From assembly GCF_019704135.1 (NCBI RefSeq), contig NZ_AP024355.1:3665034-3729033 (forward strand): a DNA stretch of 64,000 nt. Reading direction: 5' to 3'. The translations under genes were made by a program, and so were the position numbers. The notes beneath the pieces were generated by a model. It saw only the letters and a list, made by a program, of their open reading frames with translations. It was not told the DNA's origin and did no database searches. Within the stretch, counting starts at the first letter, position 1; every line of letters starts with the position of its first letter. Of this stretch, positions 1-8,620 are shown piece after piece. This DNA is from Desulfuromonas versatilis. GTDB lineage: Bacteria > Desulfobacterota > Desulfuromonadia > Desulfuromonadales > NIT-T3.

Positions 1-519
1 GCCGTCAACGGCGAGCGCCTCTCCCCCGCCAAGCTGCTGGCCAAGCTCAACGAGTTGGGCGGAAAGCACGGCATCGGCCGGGTCGACCTGATGGAAAACC
101 GCTTCGTCGGCATGAAGAGCCGCGGCGTCTACGAGACCCCCGGCGGCACCATCCTCGAGGAAGCGCACCGCGGCGTCGAGTCGATCACCATGGACCGCGA
201 GGTCATGCACCTGCGCGACTCGCTGGTGCCGCGCTACGCCGCCATGATCTACAACGGCTTCTGGTTCTCCCCCGAGCGCAAGGTGCTGCAGGCGCTGATC
301 GACGAGAGCCAGCAGACCGTCAACGGCAAGGCCCGCATCAAGCTCTACAAGGGGCACTGCCGGGTGGTCGGCCGCGACTCGGCCAGCGACAGCCTGTTCA
401 ACGTCGACTTCGCCACCTTCGAGGCCGACGAGGTCTACAACCAGGCCGACGCCGAGGGCTTTATCAAGCTCAACGCCCTGCGACTGCGCATCGCCGCCAT
501 CCAGAGGCAGAAAAAGTAA
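1..519 (+). CDS. argG: Argininosuccinate synthase, C-terminal part (5' end outside window)
   Basis: The frame is open from base 1, so only the last 172 codons are present. The reading includes [17 protein letters not shown] and the segment [13 protein letters not shown], both characteristic of the C-terminal synthetase/multimerisation region of ArgG, which joins citrulline and aspartate with ATP in arginine synthesis. An apparent TTG start at 55 is internal, because homology continues upstream of it. argH lies 1.8 kb downstream on the same strand, which supports the assignment. The two arginine genes are separated here by a NUDIX gene and a nitrilase-fold gene. Confidence 0.96.
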   Translation, partial: AVNGERLSPAKLLAKLNELGGKHGIGRVDLMENRFVGMKSRGVYETPGGTILEEAHRGVESITMDREVMHLRDSLVPRYAAMIYNGFWFSPERKVLQALIDESQQTVNGKARIKLYKGHCRVVGRDSASDSLFNVDFATFEADEVYNQADAEGFIKLNALRLRIAAIQRQKK

Positions 520-597
520 GTAAGGAGTTAGGCGTGAGGGGTAAGGCGAATCGGTCTTACTCCTCACTCCTCACCCTTCACGCCTCACGAGTTGTAA
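520..597. repeat. Imperfect inverted, heptamer-like intergenic repeat
   Basis: The spacer after argG has a G-rich half (GAGTTAGGCGTGAGGGGTAAG) that is loosely mirrored by a C-rich half (CTTACTCCTCACTCCTCACC). It can fold into an imperfect hairpin, and each half looks like a decayed tandem of GTGAGGA-type units. Similar word-like spacers occur near 5531-5600 and 31505-31545. No Shine-Dalgarno sequence is evident before the next gene, whose ATG directly follows the repeat. Confidence 0.5.
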
Positions 598-1098
598 ATG
601 GACTTCTCCAAGCAGCACATCAAAACCTCGGTCGTGGCGGTCGTCATCGATGAGAACGAGCGCGTGCTGCTGACCCGCCGCTGCATCCACCCCTTCTGCA
701 GCCTGTGGGTGATGCCGGGGGGGAAGATCGACCACGGCGAATCGATCCTCGAGGCCCTGCACCGCGAGGTGCGCGAGGAGGTCGGCATCGAGGTCAAGGT
801 GGAGAAGTTGGTCGACGTCTACGAGCACATCGGCGTGGGCGAGAAAAAAGACCACTTCGTCATCCTCTACTACCGCGCCCTGCCGCTGAGCTTCGAGTTG
901 ACGCCCAACGGCGCCGAGTGCACCGAGGCCGTCTGGGCCGCCAAGGAGAGTCTGCCCGCCATGCCCATGCCCCCCGGAGGGCGCCACATCCTGACCAAGC
1001 TCTTCCCCGAACTGCCCTGGGGCGAGGTCGCCTTCCCCGAGGGGGCGCTGGAAGAGGAGATCCCCGGGGCCCCGCTGCGCGCCGCCGAAGACGCCTGA
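598..1098 (+). CDS. NUDIX hydrolase
   Basis: A 166-residue single-domain NUDIX protein. The NUDIX box is complete: GGKIDHGESILEALHREV followed by REEVGIEV, matching GX5EX7REUXEEXGU with the metal-binding glutamates in place. Such enzymes hydrolyse a nucleoside diphosphate linked to another group; the substrate cannot be read from sequence. The ATG at 598 has no clear ribosome-binding site. The stop lies 4 bases before the nitrilase-like gene, so the two are probably co-translated. The position between argG and argH is unusual. Confidence 0.9.
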   Translation: MDFSKQHIKTSVVAVVIDENERVLLTRRCIHPFCSLWVMPGGKIDHGESILEALHREVREEVGIEVKVEKLVDVYEHIGVGEKKDHFVILYYRALPLSFELTPNGAECTEAVWAAKESLPAMPMPPGGRHILTKLFPELPWGEVAFPEGALEEEIPGAPLRAAEDA

Positions 1099-1102
1099 AG
1101 CG

Positions 1103-2239
1103 ATGTTCGAAATCGTCGAAAAACCGCTCAACCTCCAGTTTCCCCTCGGCCACCATCTGCACTGCATGGTCAGCCAGATCCCCAACCACCTGGGGATGGC
1201 GGATTTTGCCTGCCGCCTGGAAGACCCGGAGGAGAAATGGCGCCAGGTCCGCTCGATCCTCGAACTGATCGCCGAGGGTGCCGGCAACCTGAAGAAATGC
1301 CACTTCCTGGTGCTCCCCGAGTCGGCCATGCCCTCGGCCCGGGTTGCGGATGCGCTGGAACTGATCGACGGGGGCTTTCCCGCCAACACCGTCACCATGT
1401 TCGGCGTGGAGCACGTGCGCCTGGCCGAGTACCGCGATTTTCTGCAGGAACACGCCGAGGACAACGCCGAGGCCCTGGCCTCGGTGCTCAAGGACCTCGA
1501 CTCGGGCGACATCGAGGACATCCCCGTCAACTGGGCGGTCACCGCCGTCAAGGAGGCCGATGGCAGGTTGCGGGTCTTCCTGCAGGCCAAAAGCCACCCC
1601 TTCGTCGGCGAGGAGAGTCTCGATTCGGTCCACGACCTCTACCGTGGCAAGGTTTTTCCCCTGTTCCGCTGCCAGCCGGTCTGCTTCAACTTCATGCCGT
1701 TGATCTGCCTCGACTATGTTTACCGCGACCTCTACCAGTCGAACATCAGCGCGATCATCGAGAAGGCCAACGAGCTGTTCTTCCAGAGCCGCCAGCGCCT
1801 CGACCTGCTGGTGGTGCTCGAGTGCAACCCCAAGCCCGAGCACCCGGCCTTCCGCGACGTGGTCAACGGCTTCTACGGTGAATACCTGGCCTACACCCCC
1901 GGGGTGCGCGACACCATCACCGTGTTCTGCAACACCTCCGAGACCACCCGGGGGCTCAAGGGGAGCGAGACCTCCAATTTCGGCTACTCGTCGGTGATCA
2001 TCCACAAGAGCCACAAGATCGGCCCGGTGGAGCACCCCGAGTTCGCCAGCGACGATTTCGGCGGTCTGCCGGTCTGCCGGCTGCGCTTCGGCACCCGCAC
2101 CCGCCTCTACTATTTCAACCTCCCCCTGTTCCACGAGCTCGACCCCCGCACCACCCGGGTGCCGCTGAAAATCCACGGCATCTACCAGCCGATCGGCGAG
2201 TCCTGGCGGCGGGTCGAGAACGAGGACGAGGAGGAGTGA
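1103..2239 (+). CDS. Nitrilase/carbon-nitrogen hydrolase-fold protein
   Basis: 378 residues. Three elements are spaced like a nitrilase-superfamily catalytic triad: Glu73 in [10 protein letters not shown], Lys163 in FLQAKSHPF, and Cys202 in FMPLICLDY. This suggests a cytoplasmic C-N hydrolase (amidase-type), but the rest is divergent and I recognise no subfamily. Acidic residues end the protein (ENEDEEE). It is only 4 bases downstream of the NUDIX gene and likely forms a two-gene unit with it. Nitrilase-like domains are also found with some defence reverse transcriptases, but no reverse transcriptase is visible nearby. The superfamily is fairly secure; the reaction is unknown. Confidence 0.72.
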   Translation: MFEIVEKPLNLQFPLGHHLHCMVSQIPNHLGMADFACRLEDPEEKWRQVRSILELIAEGAGNLKKCHFLVLPESAMPSARVADALELIDGGFPANTVTMFGVEHVRLAEYRDFLQEHAEDNAEALASVLKDLDSGDIEDIPVNWAVTAVKEADGRLRVFLQAKSHPFVGEESLDSVHDLYRGKVFPLFRCQPVCFNFMPLICLDYVYRDLYQSNISAIIEKANELFFQSRQRLDLLVVLECNPKPEHPAFRDVVNGFYGEYLAYTPGVRDTITVFCNTSETTRGLKGSETSNFGYSSVIIHKSHKIGPVEHPEFASDDFGGLPVCRLRFGTRTRLYYFNLPLFHELDPRTTRVPLKIHGIYQPIGESWRRVENEDEEE

Positions 2240-2250
2240 ACGGGAAACCA

Positions 2251-2291
2251 CCCTCACCCTGACCCTCTCCCTGAGGGAGAGGGGACTTTTT
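2251..2291. repeat. REP-like palindrome (CCCTCTCCCTGAGGGAGAGGG family)
   Basis: CCCTCACCC precedes a near-perfect palindrome, CCTCTCCCTGAGGGAGAGG, and a T-run (2287-2291). The same element occurs in the opposite orientation at 25024-25057, so it is a dispersed repeat. Here the stem plus T-run could also act as a partial transcription terminator between the nitrilase-like gene and argH. Confidence 0.75.
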
Positions 2292-2306
2292 TACGGAGCA
2301 CACAGC

Positions 2307-3686
2307 ATGAGCGAAAAACCCTGGGCTGGCCGCTTCACCCAGCCGACCGACAAGTTCGTCGAGGAGTTCACCGCCTCCATCGATTTCGACAAACGCATGT
2401 ACCGCTACGACATCCAGGGCTCCATCGCCCACGCCAGGATGCTCGCCAAGCAGCAGATCATCGCCGCCGCCGAGGCTGAGACCATCATCGGCGGGCTCGA
2501 GGGGATCCTCGCCGACATCGAGGCGGGCAACTTCGAGTTCAAGGTCAGCCTCGAGGACATCCACATGAACATCGAGGCGCGGCTCATCGAGCGCATCGGC
2601 CCAGTGGGGGGCAAGCTGCACACCGCCCGCTCGCGCAACGACCAGGTGGCCACCGACGTGCGCCTCTACCTGCGCGACGAGCTCAAGGAGATCCTCGGCT
2701 ACCTCGACAGCCTGCAGGAGTCGCTGCTCGGCCAGGCCGAAGCCAACCTGGCGGTGATCATGCCCGGCTACACCCACCTGCAGACCGCCCAGCCGGTGCT
2801 CTTCGCCCACCACATGCTGGCCTACTACGAGATGGTCAAGCGCGACGCCGGGCGCATGGCCGACGTGCTGAAGCGCCTCAACGTGCTGCCGCTGGGCGCC
2901 GGCGCCCTGGCCGGCACCACCTTCCCCATCGACCGCGAGTTCGTCGCCGAGCAGCTCGGCTTCGACGGGGTGACCCGCAACAGCCTCGACTCGGTCTCCG
3001 ACCGCGACTTCGCCCTCGAGTTCTGCTCCGGCGCGGCGATCCTGATGATGCACCTCTCGCGGCTCTCCGAGGAGCTGATCCTCTGGTCGAGCGCCGATTT
3101 CAACTTCATCGAGCTCACCGACGCCTTCTGCACCGGCAGCTCGATCATGCCGCAGAAGAAAAACCCCGACGTCCCCGAACTGGTGCGCGGCAAGACCGGC
3201 CGGGTCTACGGCAACCTGATGAGCCTGTTGACCCTGATGAAGTCGCTGCCGCTGGCCTACAACAAGGACATGCAGGAGGATAAGGAGCCGCTGTTCGACA
3301 CCATCGACACGGTCAAGGGCTCGCTGAAGATCTTCGCCGACATGATCGCCCAGATGAAGGTCAGGGCCGAGAACATGCGGGTGGCCGCCGCCCGCGGCTT
3401 CTCCACCGCCACCGACGTCGCCGACTACGTGGTGCGCAAGGGGATCCCCTTCCGCAACGCCCACGAAATCGTCGGCAAGACGGTGCGCTACTGCATCGAA
3501 AACAACAAAGACATCCCCGAGCTGAGCCTCGAGGAGTTCAAGCAGTTCTCCGAAGCCATCGAGGCGGACATCTACGACTACGTCACCCTCGAGGCCTCGG
3601 TCAACGCCCGCCGCGCCACCGGCGGCACCGCCCGTGAAGCGGTGGAGCGCGAGATCAAGCGGGCCCGGGACGAGCGGAAAAAGTAG
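2307..3686 (+). CDS. argH: Argininosuccinate lyase
   Basis: 459 residues, the normal length. The fumarase/aspartase-superfamily signature [12 protein letters not shown] is present, as are [13 protein letters not shown] and the TGGTA motif close to the C terminus. The enzyme splits argininosuccinate into arginine and fumarate in the last step of arginine synthesis. The ATG at 2307 is preceded by ACGGAG. It belongs with the argG fragment upstream and is followed by an LptM-like lipoprotein gene and the dap genes, an order common in Desulfuromonadia. Confidence 0.98.
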   Translation: MSEKPWAGRFTQPTDKFVEEFTASIDFDKRMYRYDIQGSIAHARMLAKQQIIAAAEAETIIGGLEGILADIEAGNFEFKVSLEDIHMNIEARLIERIGPVGGKLHTARSRNDQVATDVRLYLRDELKEILGYLDSLQESLLGQAEANLAVIMPGYTHLQTAQPVLFAHHMLAYYEMVKRDAGRMADVLKRLNVLPLGAGALAGTTFPIDREFVAEQLGFDGVTRNSLDSVSDRDFALEFCSGAAILMMHLSRLSEELILWSSADFNFIELTDAFCTGSSIMPQKKNPDVPELVRGKTGRVYGNLMSLLTLMKSLPLAYNKDMQEDKEPLFDTIDTVKGSLKIFADMIAQMKVRAENMRVAAARGFSTATDVADYVVRKGIPFRNAHEIVGKTVRYCIENNKDIPELSLEEFKQFSEAIEADIYDYVTLEASVNARRATGGTAREAVEREIKRARDERKK

Positions 3687-3723
3687 TAGAACACTCCAGG
3701 CGCTCTGTGCGCCTTTGCGTGAG

Positions 3724-4512
3724 ATGGATTCCATGGCTTTTCGATTACCCCTCCATTTATTGCTGCTGTCGCTGCTGCTCTCGCTGCTGCTGACGCTTGC
3801 CGGCTGCGGCAAGAAAGGCCCGGTGCGGCCGCTGCGCCAGCCCCTGCCCGATGCCGTGCAGCGCTTCGAGGTCCGCCAGCTCGGGGCGCGGTTCCTGCTT
3901 GCCTGGGACCTGCCGAAGATCAACCAGGACGGCTCGGAACTGACCGACCTGGAGGGTTTCCGGGTCTTCAAGATGAAGTTTAACCCCGCCGATGACTGCC
4001 CCGAGTGCCGCGACACCTCGGTGCTGATGCAGGAGGTGGACATCGACTACCTGCGCAAGGCCACCCGCATCGGCGACCGCTTCTACCTCTGGGACACGGA
4101 AATGGAGACCGGCTCCGGCTACCAGTACCGGGTGGCCCCCTTCAACCGCAAGGGGCGCGAGGGGCAGCCGGCGCTGGTGCGCGTGCTGTTCCTCCCCTCC
4201 CCGCCGAGCCCCATCAATCTCGAGGCGGCGGGCAAGGACAAGCTGGTGAGCCTGCGCTGGCAGCCCATCGACGACCCGCGCCAGGGGGCCGAGGCCCTCG
4301 GCGTCAACCTGTATCGGCGCACCCCCGATGCCCCCTTCCCCCCCACCCCGCTCAACCGCGAGCCACTCAAAGAGGGGGCCTTCGACGATTTCGCCGTGGA
4401 GAACGGCCAGCAGTATCTGTACGCGGCCAGAAGCGTGGTGCGCCTGGGGCGCAGGGTGCTCGAAAGCGGCCTTTCCGCCACCGCCTCGGCGGCCCCCCAG
4501 GCAGGCCGCTGA
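3724..4512 (+). CDS. LptM-like lipoprotein with fibronectin-III-like extension
   Basis: The N terminus is a strongly hydrophobic signal followed by the lipobox LTLAGC and then GKKGPVRPL, the short motif of the LptM/YifL lipoprotein family (CGxKGPL). LptM in gammaproteobacteria is small and helps LptD mature. Here about 230 further residues follow and read like one or two beta-sandwich (FN3-like) modules, for example GYQYRVAPFNRKG and GVNLYRRTP. ATG at 3724 or 3733 fits; an upstream in-frame start would overlap argH and precede the signal peptide. In gammaproteobacteria yifL sits beside dapF/lysA, and here the gene also neighbours dap genes. Confidence 0.75.
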   Translation: MDSMAFRLPLHLLLLSLLLSLLLTLAGCGKKGPVRPLRQPLPDAVQRFEVRQLGARFLLAWDLPKINQDGSELTDLEGFRVFKMKFNPADDCPECRDTSVLMQEVDIDYLRKATRIGDRFYLWDTEMETGSGYQYRVAPFNRKGREGQPALVRVLFLPSPPSPINLEAAGKDKLVSLRWQPIDDPRQGAEALGVNLYRRTPDAPFPPTPLNREPLKEGAFDDFAVENGQQYLYAARSVVRLGRRVLESGLSATASAAPQAGR

Positions 4513-4527
4513 GCGGCAAGGCGGTCT

Positions 4528-4556
4528 TTGACATTGCCTGGGAGGTATGCTACCAA
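4528..4556 (+). promoter_or_regulatory. Candidate sigma70 promoter upstream of dapA
   Basis: TTGACA at 4528-4533 and TACCAA(T) at 4551-4556 are separated by 17 bases. The -35 is consensus and the -10 is weak. It lies about 100 bases before dapA in the only sizeable spacer between argH and dapB. Confidence 0.4.
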
Positions 4557-4655
4557 TGTCTTTTTACCGGCCCGGATAACGCCTTTTTAACCGGCCCTCG
4601 ACTTCGTTAATTGCAACGCTTCACATAGTTTTCAATCACTCTGGAGGAGACACCC

Positions 4656-5531
4656 ATGTTCACAGGTTCCATGGTCGCCATCATCACCCCTTTCGACAGC
4701 CAGGGGCGGTTCGATGAGGAGCGCTACCGGCAGCTGATCGAGTTCCAGCTCGAAAACGGCACCGACGTCATTGTCCCCTGCGGCACCACCGGCGAGTCGG
4801 CCACCCTCAGCTACGAGGAGCACGACCGGGTCATCCAGGTCTGCATCGAGCAGGTCAACAAGCGTGTGCCGGTCATCGCCGGCACCGGCTCCAACGCCAC
4901 CGCCGAGGCCATCGAGCTGAGCCAGCACGCCAAGGAGATGGGCGCCGACGGCGTCCTGCTGGTCTCCCCCTACTACAACAAGCCTTCCCAGGAAGGGCTC
5001 TACCAGCACTACAAGGCGATCGCCGAGGCCGTCGCCATCCCCCAGGTGCTCTACAACGTGCCCGGGCGCACCGGCATGAACATGGAGGCCAAGACCACCA
5101 TCCGCCTGGCCGAATTCGCCAACATCGTCGCTATCAAGGAGGCCTCGGGCAACCTCACCCAGGCCAGCGAAATCCTGGCCCAGGCCGGCGACAAGATCGA
5201 CGTGCTCTCCGGCGACGACTTTCTCACCCTGCCGCTGATGGCCTGCGGCGCCAAGGGGGTGATCTCGGTCACCGCCAACATCATGCCCAAGCAGGTCAAG
5301 GCCATGGTGGCCGCCGTTGACAAGGGGGACTGGGTCACCGCCCGCAAGCTGCACCTGCAGCTGCTCGAGATGCACAACACCATGTTCATCGAGTCCAACC
5401 CGGTGCCGGTGAAGACCGCCGCCGCGCTGATGGGCAAATGCGGCGAGCAGGTTCGCCTGCCGCTGGTGGCCATGCAGCCGGCCAACCTGGAGAAGCTCAA
5501 GGCCGTGCTGAAGAAGTACGAACTGATCTAA
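4656..5531 (+). CDS. dapA: 4-hydroxy-tetrahydrodipicolinate synthase
   Basis: 291 residues, the standard length. GTTGESATL (substrate-binding Thr-Thr), the catalytic Tyr in VLYNVPGRT and the Schiff-base Lys in VAIKEASGNL are all present. It condenses pyruvate with aspartate semialdehyde at the first committed step of lysine/diaminopimelate synthesis. The start is preceded by GGAGGAG. asd, which supplies its substrate, is elsewhere in this window (51316). The next two pathway genes follow immediately. Confidence 0.98.
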   Translation: MFTGSMVAIITPFDSQGRFDEERYRQLIEFQLENGTDVIVPCGTTGESATLSYEEHDRVIQVCIEQVNKRVPVIAGTGSNATAEAIELSQHAKEMGADGVLLVSPYYNKPSQEGLYQHYKAIAEAVAIPQVLYNVPGRTGMNMEAKTTIRLAEFANIVAIKEASGNLTQASEILAQAGDKIDVLSGDDFLTLPLMACGAKGVISVTANIMPKQVKAMVAAVDKGDWVTARKLHLQLLEMHNTMFIESNPVPVKTAAALMGKCGEQVRLPLVAMQPANLEKLKAVLKKYELI

Positions 5532-5605
5532 TATCCGTGACTGGTAACTGGTGATTGGTTATTGAAAAACCTATTACCCATTACGAATTACCCATCACGT
5601 TTCTC
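5531..5605. repeat. Word-like imperfect inverted repeat between dapA and dapB
   Basis: GTGACTGGTAACTGGTGATT on the left and ACCCATTACGAATTACCCATC on the right form an imperfect hairpin built from TGGTAA/TGGTGA-type words. It is AT-richer than the flanking genes. It resembles the spacers at 520-597 and 31505-31545 in style, not in exact sequence. Confidence 0.5.
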
Positions 5606-5617
5606 AAGAGGATTTCC

Positions 5618-6421
5618 ATGATCAGAGTTGCCGTCACCGGCGCCGCCGGGCGGATGGGCGGGCGCATCGTCACCGCCATCAAGGAGGCCGATGGCCTGGA
5701 GCTGGCTGGCGCCGTCGAGCGCCCCGGCCATGACATGATCGGCCAGGACGCCGGGCTCATCGCCGGCTGCGGCGCTTCCGGAGTCAAGATCTCCGGCAGC
5801 CTCGAGGAGGCCCTGGCCAACGCCGACGTGCTCATCGACTTCACCTTCCCCGAGGTCACCCTGAAAAACCTCGAGGTCTGCGCCCGGCTGGGCAAGCAGG
5901 TGGTGATCGGCTCCACCGGCTTCACCCCCGCCCAGCGCGCCGAGGCCGAAAAGGCCGCTGCCAAGATCCCGGTGGTGCTGGCCCCCAACATGAGCGTCGG
6001 CGTCAACGCCTGCTTCAAGCTGCTCAAGGAGGCCGCGGGCATCCTCGGCGAAGGCTTCGACGTCGAAATCGTCGAACTGCACCACAACAAGAAAAAAGAT
6101 TCCCCCTCGGGCACCGCCGTGCGCATGGGCGAGGTGGTCGCCGAAGCCCTGGGGCGCGACTACAACAAGGTCGCCAACTTCCACCGCGAGGGGATGTGCG
6201 GCGAGCGCACCAAGGAAGAGATCGGCATGCAGACCGTGCGCGGCGGCGACATCGTCGGCGAGCACACCGTCTACTTCATCGGCATGGGCGAGCGCATCGA
6301 AATTTCCCACCGCGCCATGAGCCGCGACATGTTCGCCCGCGGCGCCGTGCGCGCCGCCGGCTGGCTCAAGGGCAAAGCGGCGGGGATGTACGACATGCAG
6401 GATGTGCTGGGGCTGAAATAA
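5618..6421 (+). CDS. dapB: 4-hydroxy-tetrahydrodipicolinate reductase
   Basis: 267 residues from the ATG at 5618, which has AAGAGGA upstream; the longer ORF from 5555 runs into repeat sequence. GAAGRMGGRI is the dinucleotide-binding glycine motif. ELHHNKKKDSPSGTA holds the catalytic His and Lys and the dipicolinate-binding loop. It reduces the DapA product to tetrahydrodipicolinate, the substrate of DapL encoded downstream. Confidence 0.98.
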   Translation: MIRVAVTGAAGRMGGRIVTAIKEADGLELAGAVERPGHDMIGQDAGLIAGCGASGVKISGSLEEALANADVLIDFTFPEVTLKNLEVCARLGKQVVIGSTGFTPAQRAEAEKAAAKIPVVLAPNMSVGVNACFKLLKEAAGILGEGFDVEIVELHHNKKKDSPSGTAVRMGEVVAEALGRDYNKVANFHREGMCGERTKEEIGMQTVRGGDIVGEHTVYFIGMGERIEISHRAMSRDMFARGAVRAAGWLKGKAAGMYDMQDVLGLK

Positions 6422-7058
6422 ATAATTCGCCTTTGCCCCTGATTGCGCTTTTGACCTTCCCCCCCCTTTGAGTGCAGCCGAACGGAAGTCTTTTAATCCG
6501 AGGCATTCGGGGACGAATGTCCGAAGCCCGAAGGGCAAGTTTTCGTCCCCGTCGGATTAAAAGACTGGAGTGAGGGAACCCCGAAGGGGCAAACGGTGGG
6601 GGTGCCCTTCTTTTGGTTACTTTTCTTGGGCAAGCAAGAAAAGTAACTCGCCTGGCGGGGCGAGTCCCGCCGGTTTTCCGGCAGAGCTCCTCCCCCGGGA
6701 GCCGGAACCGGAAACCGCGGGCGCTGCGCCCCGCTCCCCGCCTTCCTTTCTTTTGCTCGCCCAAAAGAAAGGAAGCAAAGAAAAAGGCGTCTCCTGCGGA
6801 GGGCATGACTGGCGCGGCCCTGGTACCACGTATCAACACAGGTGGAGATGGGATCGACGGTACTTCGTGGCACCTCCCCCCGGCCGAACCAGTGAGCAAC
6901 CTTGGACCGGTCATCCACACCGGGACAGGCTGCAGCCGGGTTGTCGGTTCTAAAAACCTTTTAGCTATTTACACGTTAATCGTCATGCCGGTTTCTATTG
7001 AACCGGCAATCAGTTTCGAATCGGACGTTTCTGAATCCAACATAAAAGGAGTTTTTGA
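6422..7058. other. 637-bp non-coding spacer between dapB and dapL
   Basis: No credible gene is seen. ORFs up to 245 codons cross it in several frames but contain the palindromic arms and have no recognisable protein. Most of the spacer is the hairpin array described at 6487-6775. A further perfect 8-bp stem, TGCCGGTT/AACCGGCA (6986-6993 and 7001-7008), lies about 50 bases before dapL, in its probable leader. AAAGGAG precedes the dapL start. Confidence 0.7.
6487..6775. repeat. Composite hairpin-rich element (three perfect inverted repeats)
   Basis: Arm pairs seen directly: AGTCTTTTAATCCGA at 6487-6501 with its complement at 6552-6566, extended inside by GGGGACGAA (6509-6517) against TTCGTCCCC (6542-6550); GTTACTTTTCTT at 6616-6627 with its complement at 6636-6647; CTTCCTTTCTTTTG at 6742-6755 with its complement at 6762-6775. 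CTCGCC/GGCGAG follows the second stem. The parts look like a multi-stem intergenic element of a type I have seen as spurious ORFs in other GC-rich proteobacteria; I cannot name the family. Confidence 0.65.
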
Positions 7059-8294
7059 ATGGCCCGCATCAACGACAACTATCTCAAACTCAAAGCCGGC
7101 TACCTGTTCCCCGAAATCGGCCGCCGCGTCAAGGCTTTCGCCGCCGCCAACCCCGGCGCCCAGATCATCCGCCTCGGCATCGGCGACGTCACCCGCCCCC
7201 TGGCCCCGGCGGTGCTCAAGGCCTTCCACGACGCCGTCGACGACCTGGGCACCAGCGACCGCTTTGCCGGCTACGGCCCCGAGCAGGGCTACGACTGGCT
7301 CTCCCAGGTCATCATCGACAAGAGCTACAAGCCCCTCGGCGTCGAGCTGAAGGCCAGCGAGATGTTCATCTCCGACGGCTCCAAGTGCGACTGCGCCAAC
7401 ATCCTCGACATCTTCGCCCTGGACAACGTGGTGGCCATCGGCGACCCGGTCTACCCGGTCTACAACGACACCAACGTCATGGTCGGCCGCACCGGCGAGG
7501 CCGACGCCAAGGGCTACTACAAGGGCATCGTCTACATGCCCTTCACCGAAGAGAACAACTTCGTCCCCGACCTGCCCAAAGAGAAGGTCGACATCATCTA
7601 CCTCTGCTTCCCCAACAACCCCACCGGCACCGTCGCCAGCAAGGACGAGCTGAAGAAGTGGGTCGACTACGCCAACGCCAACGACGCCATCATCTTCTTC
7701 GACGCCGCCTACGAGGCCTTCATCACCACCCCGGGCATCCCCCACTCAATCTACGAGATCGAAGGGGCCAAGAAGTGCGCCATCGAGTTCCGCAGCTTCT
7801 CCAAGACCGCCGGCTTCACCGGCGTGCGCTGCGGCCTGGTGGTCGTCCCCGAAGAGCTGATGGGCACCACCGCCAGCGGCGAGAAGTACAGCTTCAACAA
7901 GCTGTGGAACCGCCGCACCACCACCAAGTTCAACGGCGCCTCCTACCCGGTGCAGAAAGCCGCCGCCGCCGTCTACTCGGATGAAGGCTGGAAGCAGACC
8001 AAGGAGATCATCGACTACTACATGGACAACGCGCGGATCATCCGCGAGGGCCTCAAGGCCGCCGGCATCACCTGCTACGGCGGCGTCGACGCCCCCTATA
8101 TCTGGCTCAAGACCCCCGAAGGGCTCTCCAGCTGGGACTTCTTCGACAAACTGCTCAGCGAGTGCCACGTGGTCGGCACCCCCGGCTCGGGCTTCGGCCC
8201 CTCGGGCGAAGGCTACTTCCGCCTGAGCGCCTTCGGCGACAAGGAGAAAGTCGTCGAGGCGGTGGAGCGGATCAAGAAAAAGTGGGGCAAGTAA
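7059..8294 (+). CDS. dapL: LL-diaminopimelate aminotransferase
   Basis: 411 residues, typical for Dap[15 protein letters not shown] carries the PLP-binding Lys, and the N terminus ([20 protein letters not shown]) is diagnostic for DapL within class I/II aminotransferases. It converts tetrahydrodipicolinate directly to LL-diaminopimelate, bypassing DapD/C/E. The pathway therefore runs asd, dapA, dapB, dapL within this window. AAAGGAG lies before the ATG, and a strong terminator follows. Confidence 0.97.
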   Translation: MARINDNYLKLKAGYLFPEIGRRVKAFAAANPGAQIIRLGIGDVTRPLAPAVLKAFHDAVDDLGTSDRFAGYGPEQGYDWLSQVIIDKSYKPLGVELKASEMFISDGSKCDCANILDIFALDNVVAIGDPVYPVYNDTNVMVGRTGEADAKGYYKGIVYMPFTEENNFVPDLPKEKVDIIYLCFPNNPTGTVASKDELKKWVDYANANDAIIFFDAAYEAFITTPGIPHSIYEIEGAKKCAIEFRSFSKTAGFTGVRCGLVVVPEELMGTTASGEKYSFNKLWNRRTTTKFNGASYPVQKAAAAVYSDEGWKQTKEIIDYYMDNARIIREGLKAAGITCYGGVDAPYIWLKTPEGLSSWDFFDKLLSECHVVGTPGSGFGPSGEGYFRLSAFGDKEKVVEAVERIKKKWGK

Positions 8295-8303
8295 GTTGAC
8301 GAA

Positions 8304-8342
8304 ACAAGAAGGGCGGCCGGTTTGGCCGCCCTTCTTGTTTTT
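8304..8342 (+). terminator. Rho-independent terminator after dapL
   Basis: A perfect 15-bp stem (8304-8318 with 8324-8338, loop GGTTT) is followed by a T-run. It starts 10 bases after the dapL stop codon. Confidence 0.95.
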
Positions 8343-8620
8343 GGCGAGATATAGGCGTCTCGGCTACCCCCATATCTCGCAACCGCGAGACATGGTCCAG
8401 ATTTTCCCTTCCTTATTTCAAAAACACTTTTGGGATCTGGGTCAGGTCTTGCGCTGCTGCTTTTATGGCAAAGACCTGTCCCTTCCTACTGACAAACCGG
8501 CAGAACAATCGGCACAAGCCTCCCTCCCACGCACCAGTATTGCCAAATAATTTATTTCATGCTAAATAGTTAGCATATTTATTAGATCGGCATTAATATC
8601 GGCAAAGGCATGGTGACTCC
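8343..8620. other. Spacer upstream of fic
   Basis: No gene is supported; a reading frame of 84 codons here simply translates the terminator. The spacer contains CTGGGTCAGGTCTTG at 8437-8451, found again (with one extra G) at 10545-10560 on the other side of the fic-yigZ pair, and an AT-rich operator-like palindrome just before fic. Confidence 0.5.
8559..8576. promoter_or_regulatory. Operator-like palindrome upstream of fic
   Basis: ATGCTAA-ATAG-TTAGCAT is a perfect 7-bp inverted repeat with a 4-bp centre. It sits in an AT-rich stretch about 45 bases before the fic start, where a promoter is expected. A regulator binding here is an inference. Confidence 0.4.

Noticed and set aside
598-2239. 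Anti-phage defence system containing a nitrilase domain
   Set aside because: No reverse transcriptase, nuclease or other defence partner lies beside the pair; the neighbours are arginine genes.
2115-4043. 642-codon open frame on the minus strand
   Set aside because: It lies antisense to argH and its neighbours, has low-complexity Val/Gly/Asp-rich content from GC-biased third positions, and shows no protein motif.
6613-7350. 245-codon frame over the dapB-dapL spacer
   Set aside because: It reads through the inverted repeats and out of frame into dapL; similar frames exist on both strands.
8296-8550. 84-codon frame after dapL
   Set aside because: Its first third is the terminator hairpin; no ribosome-binding site and no homology.
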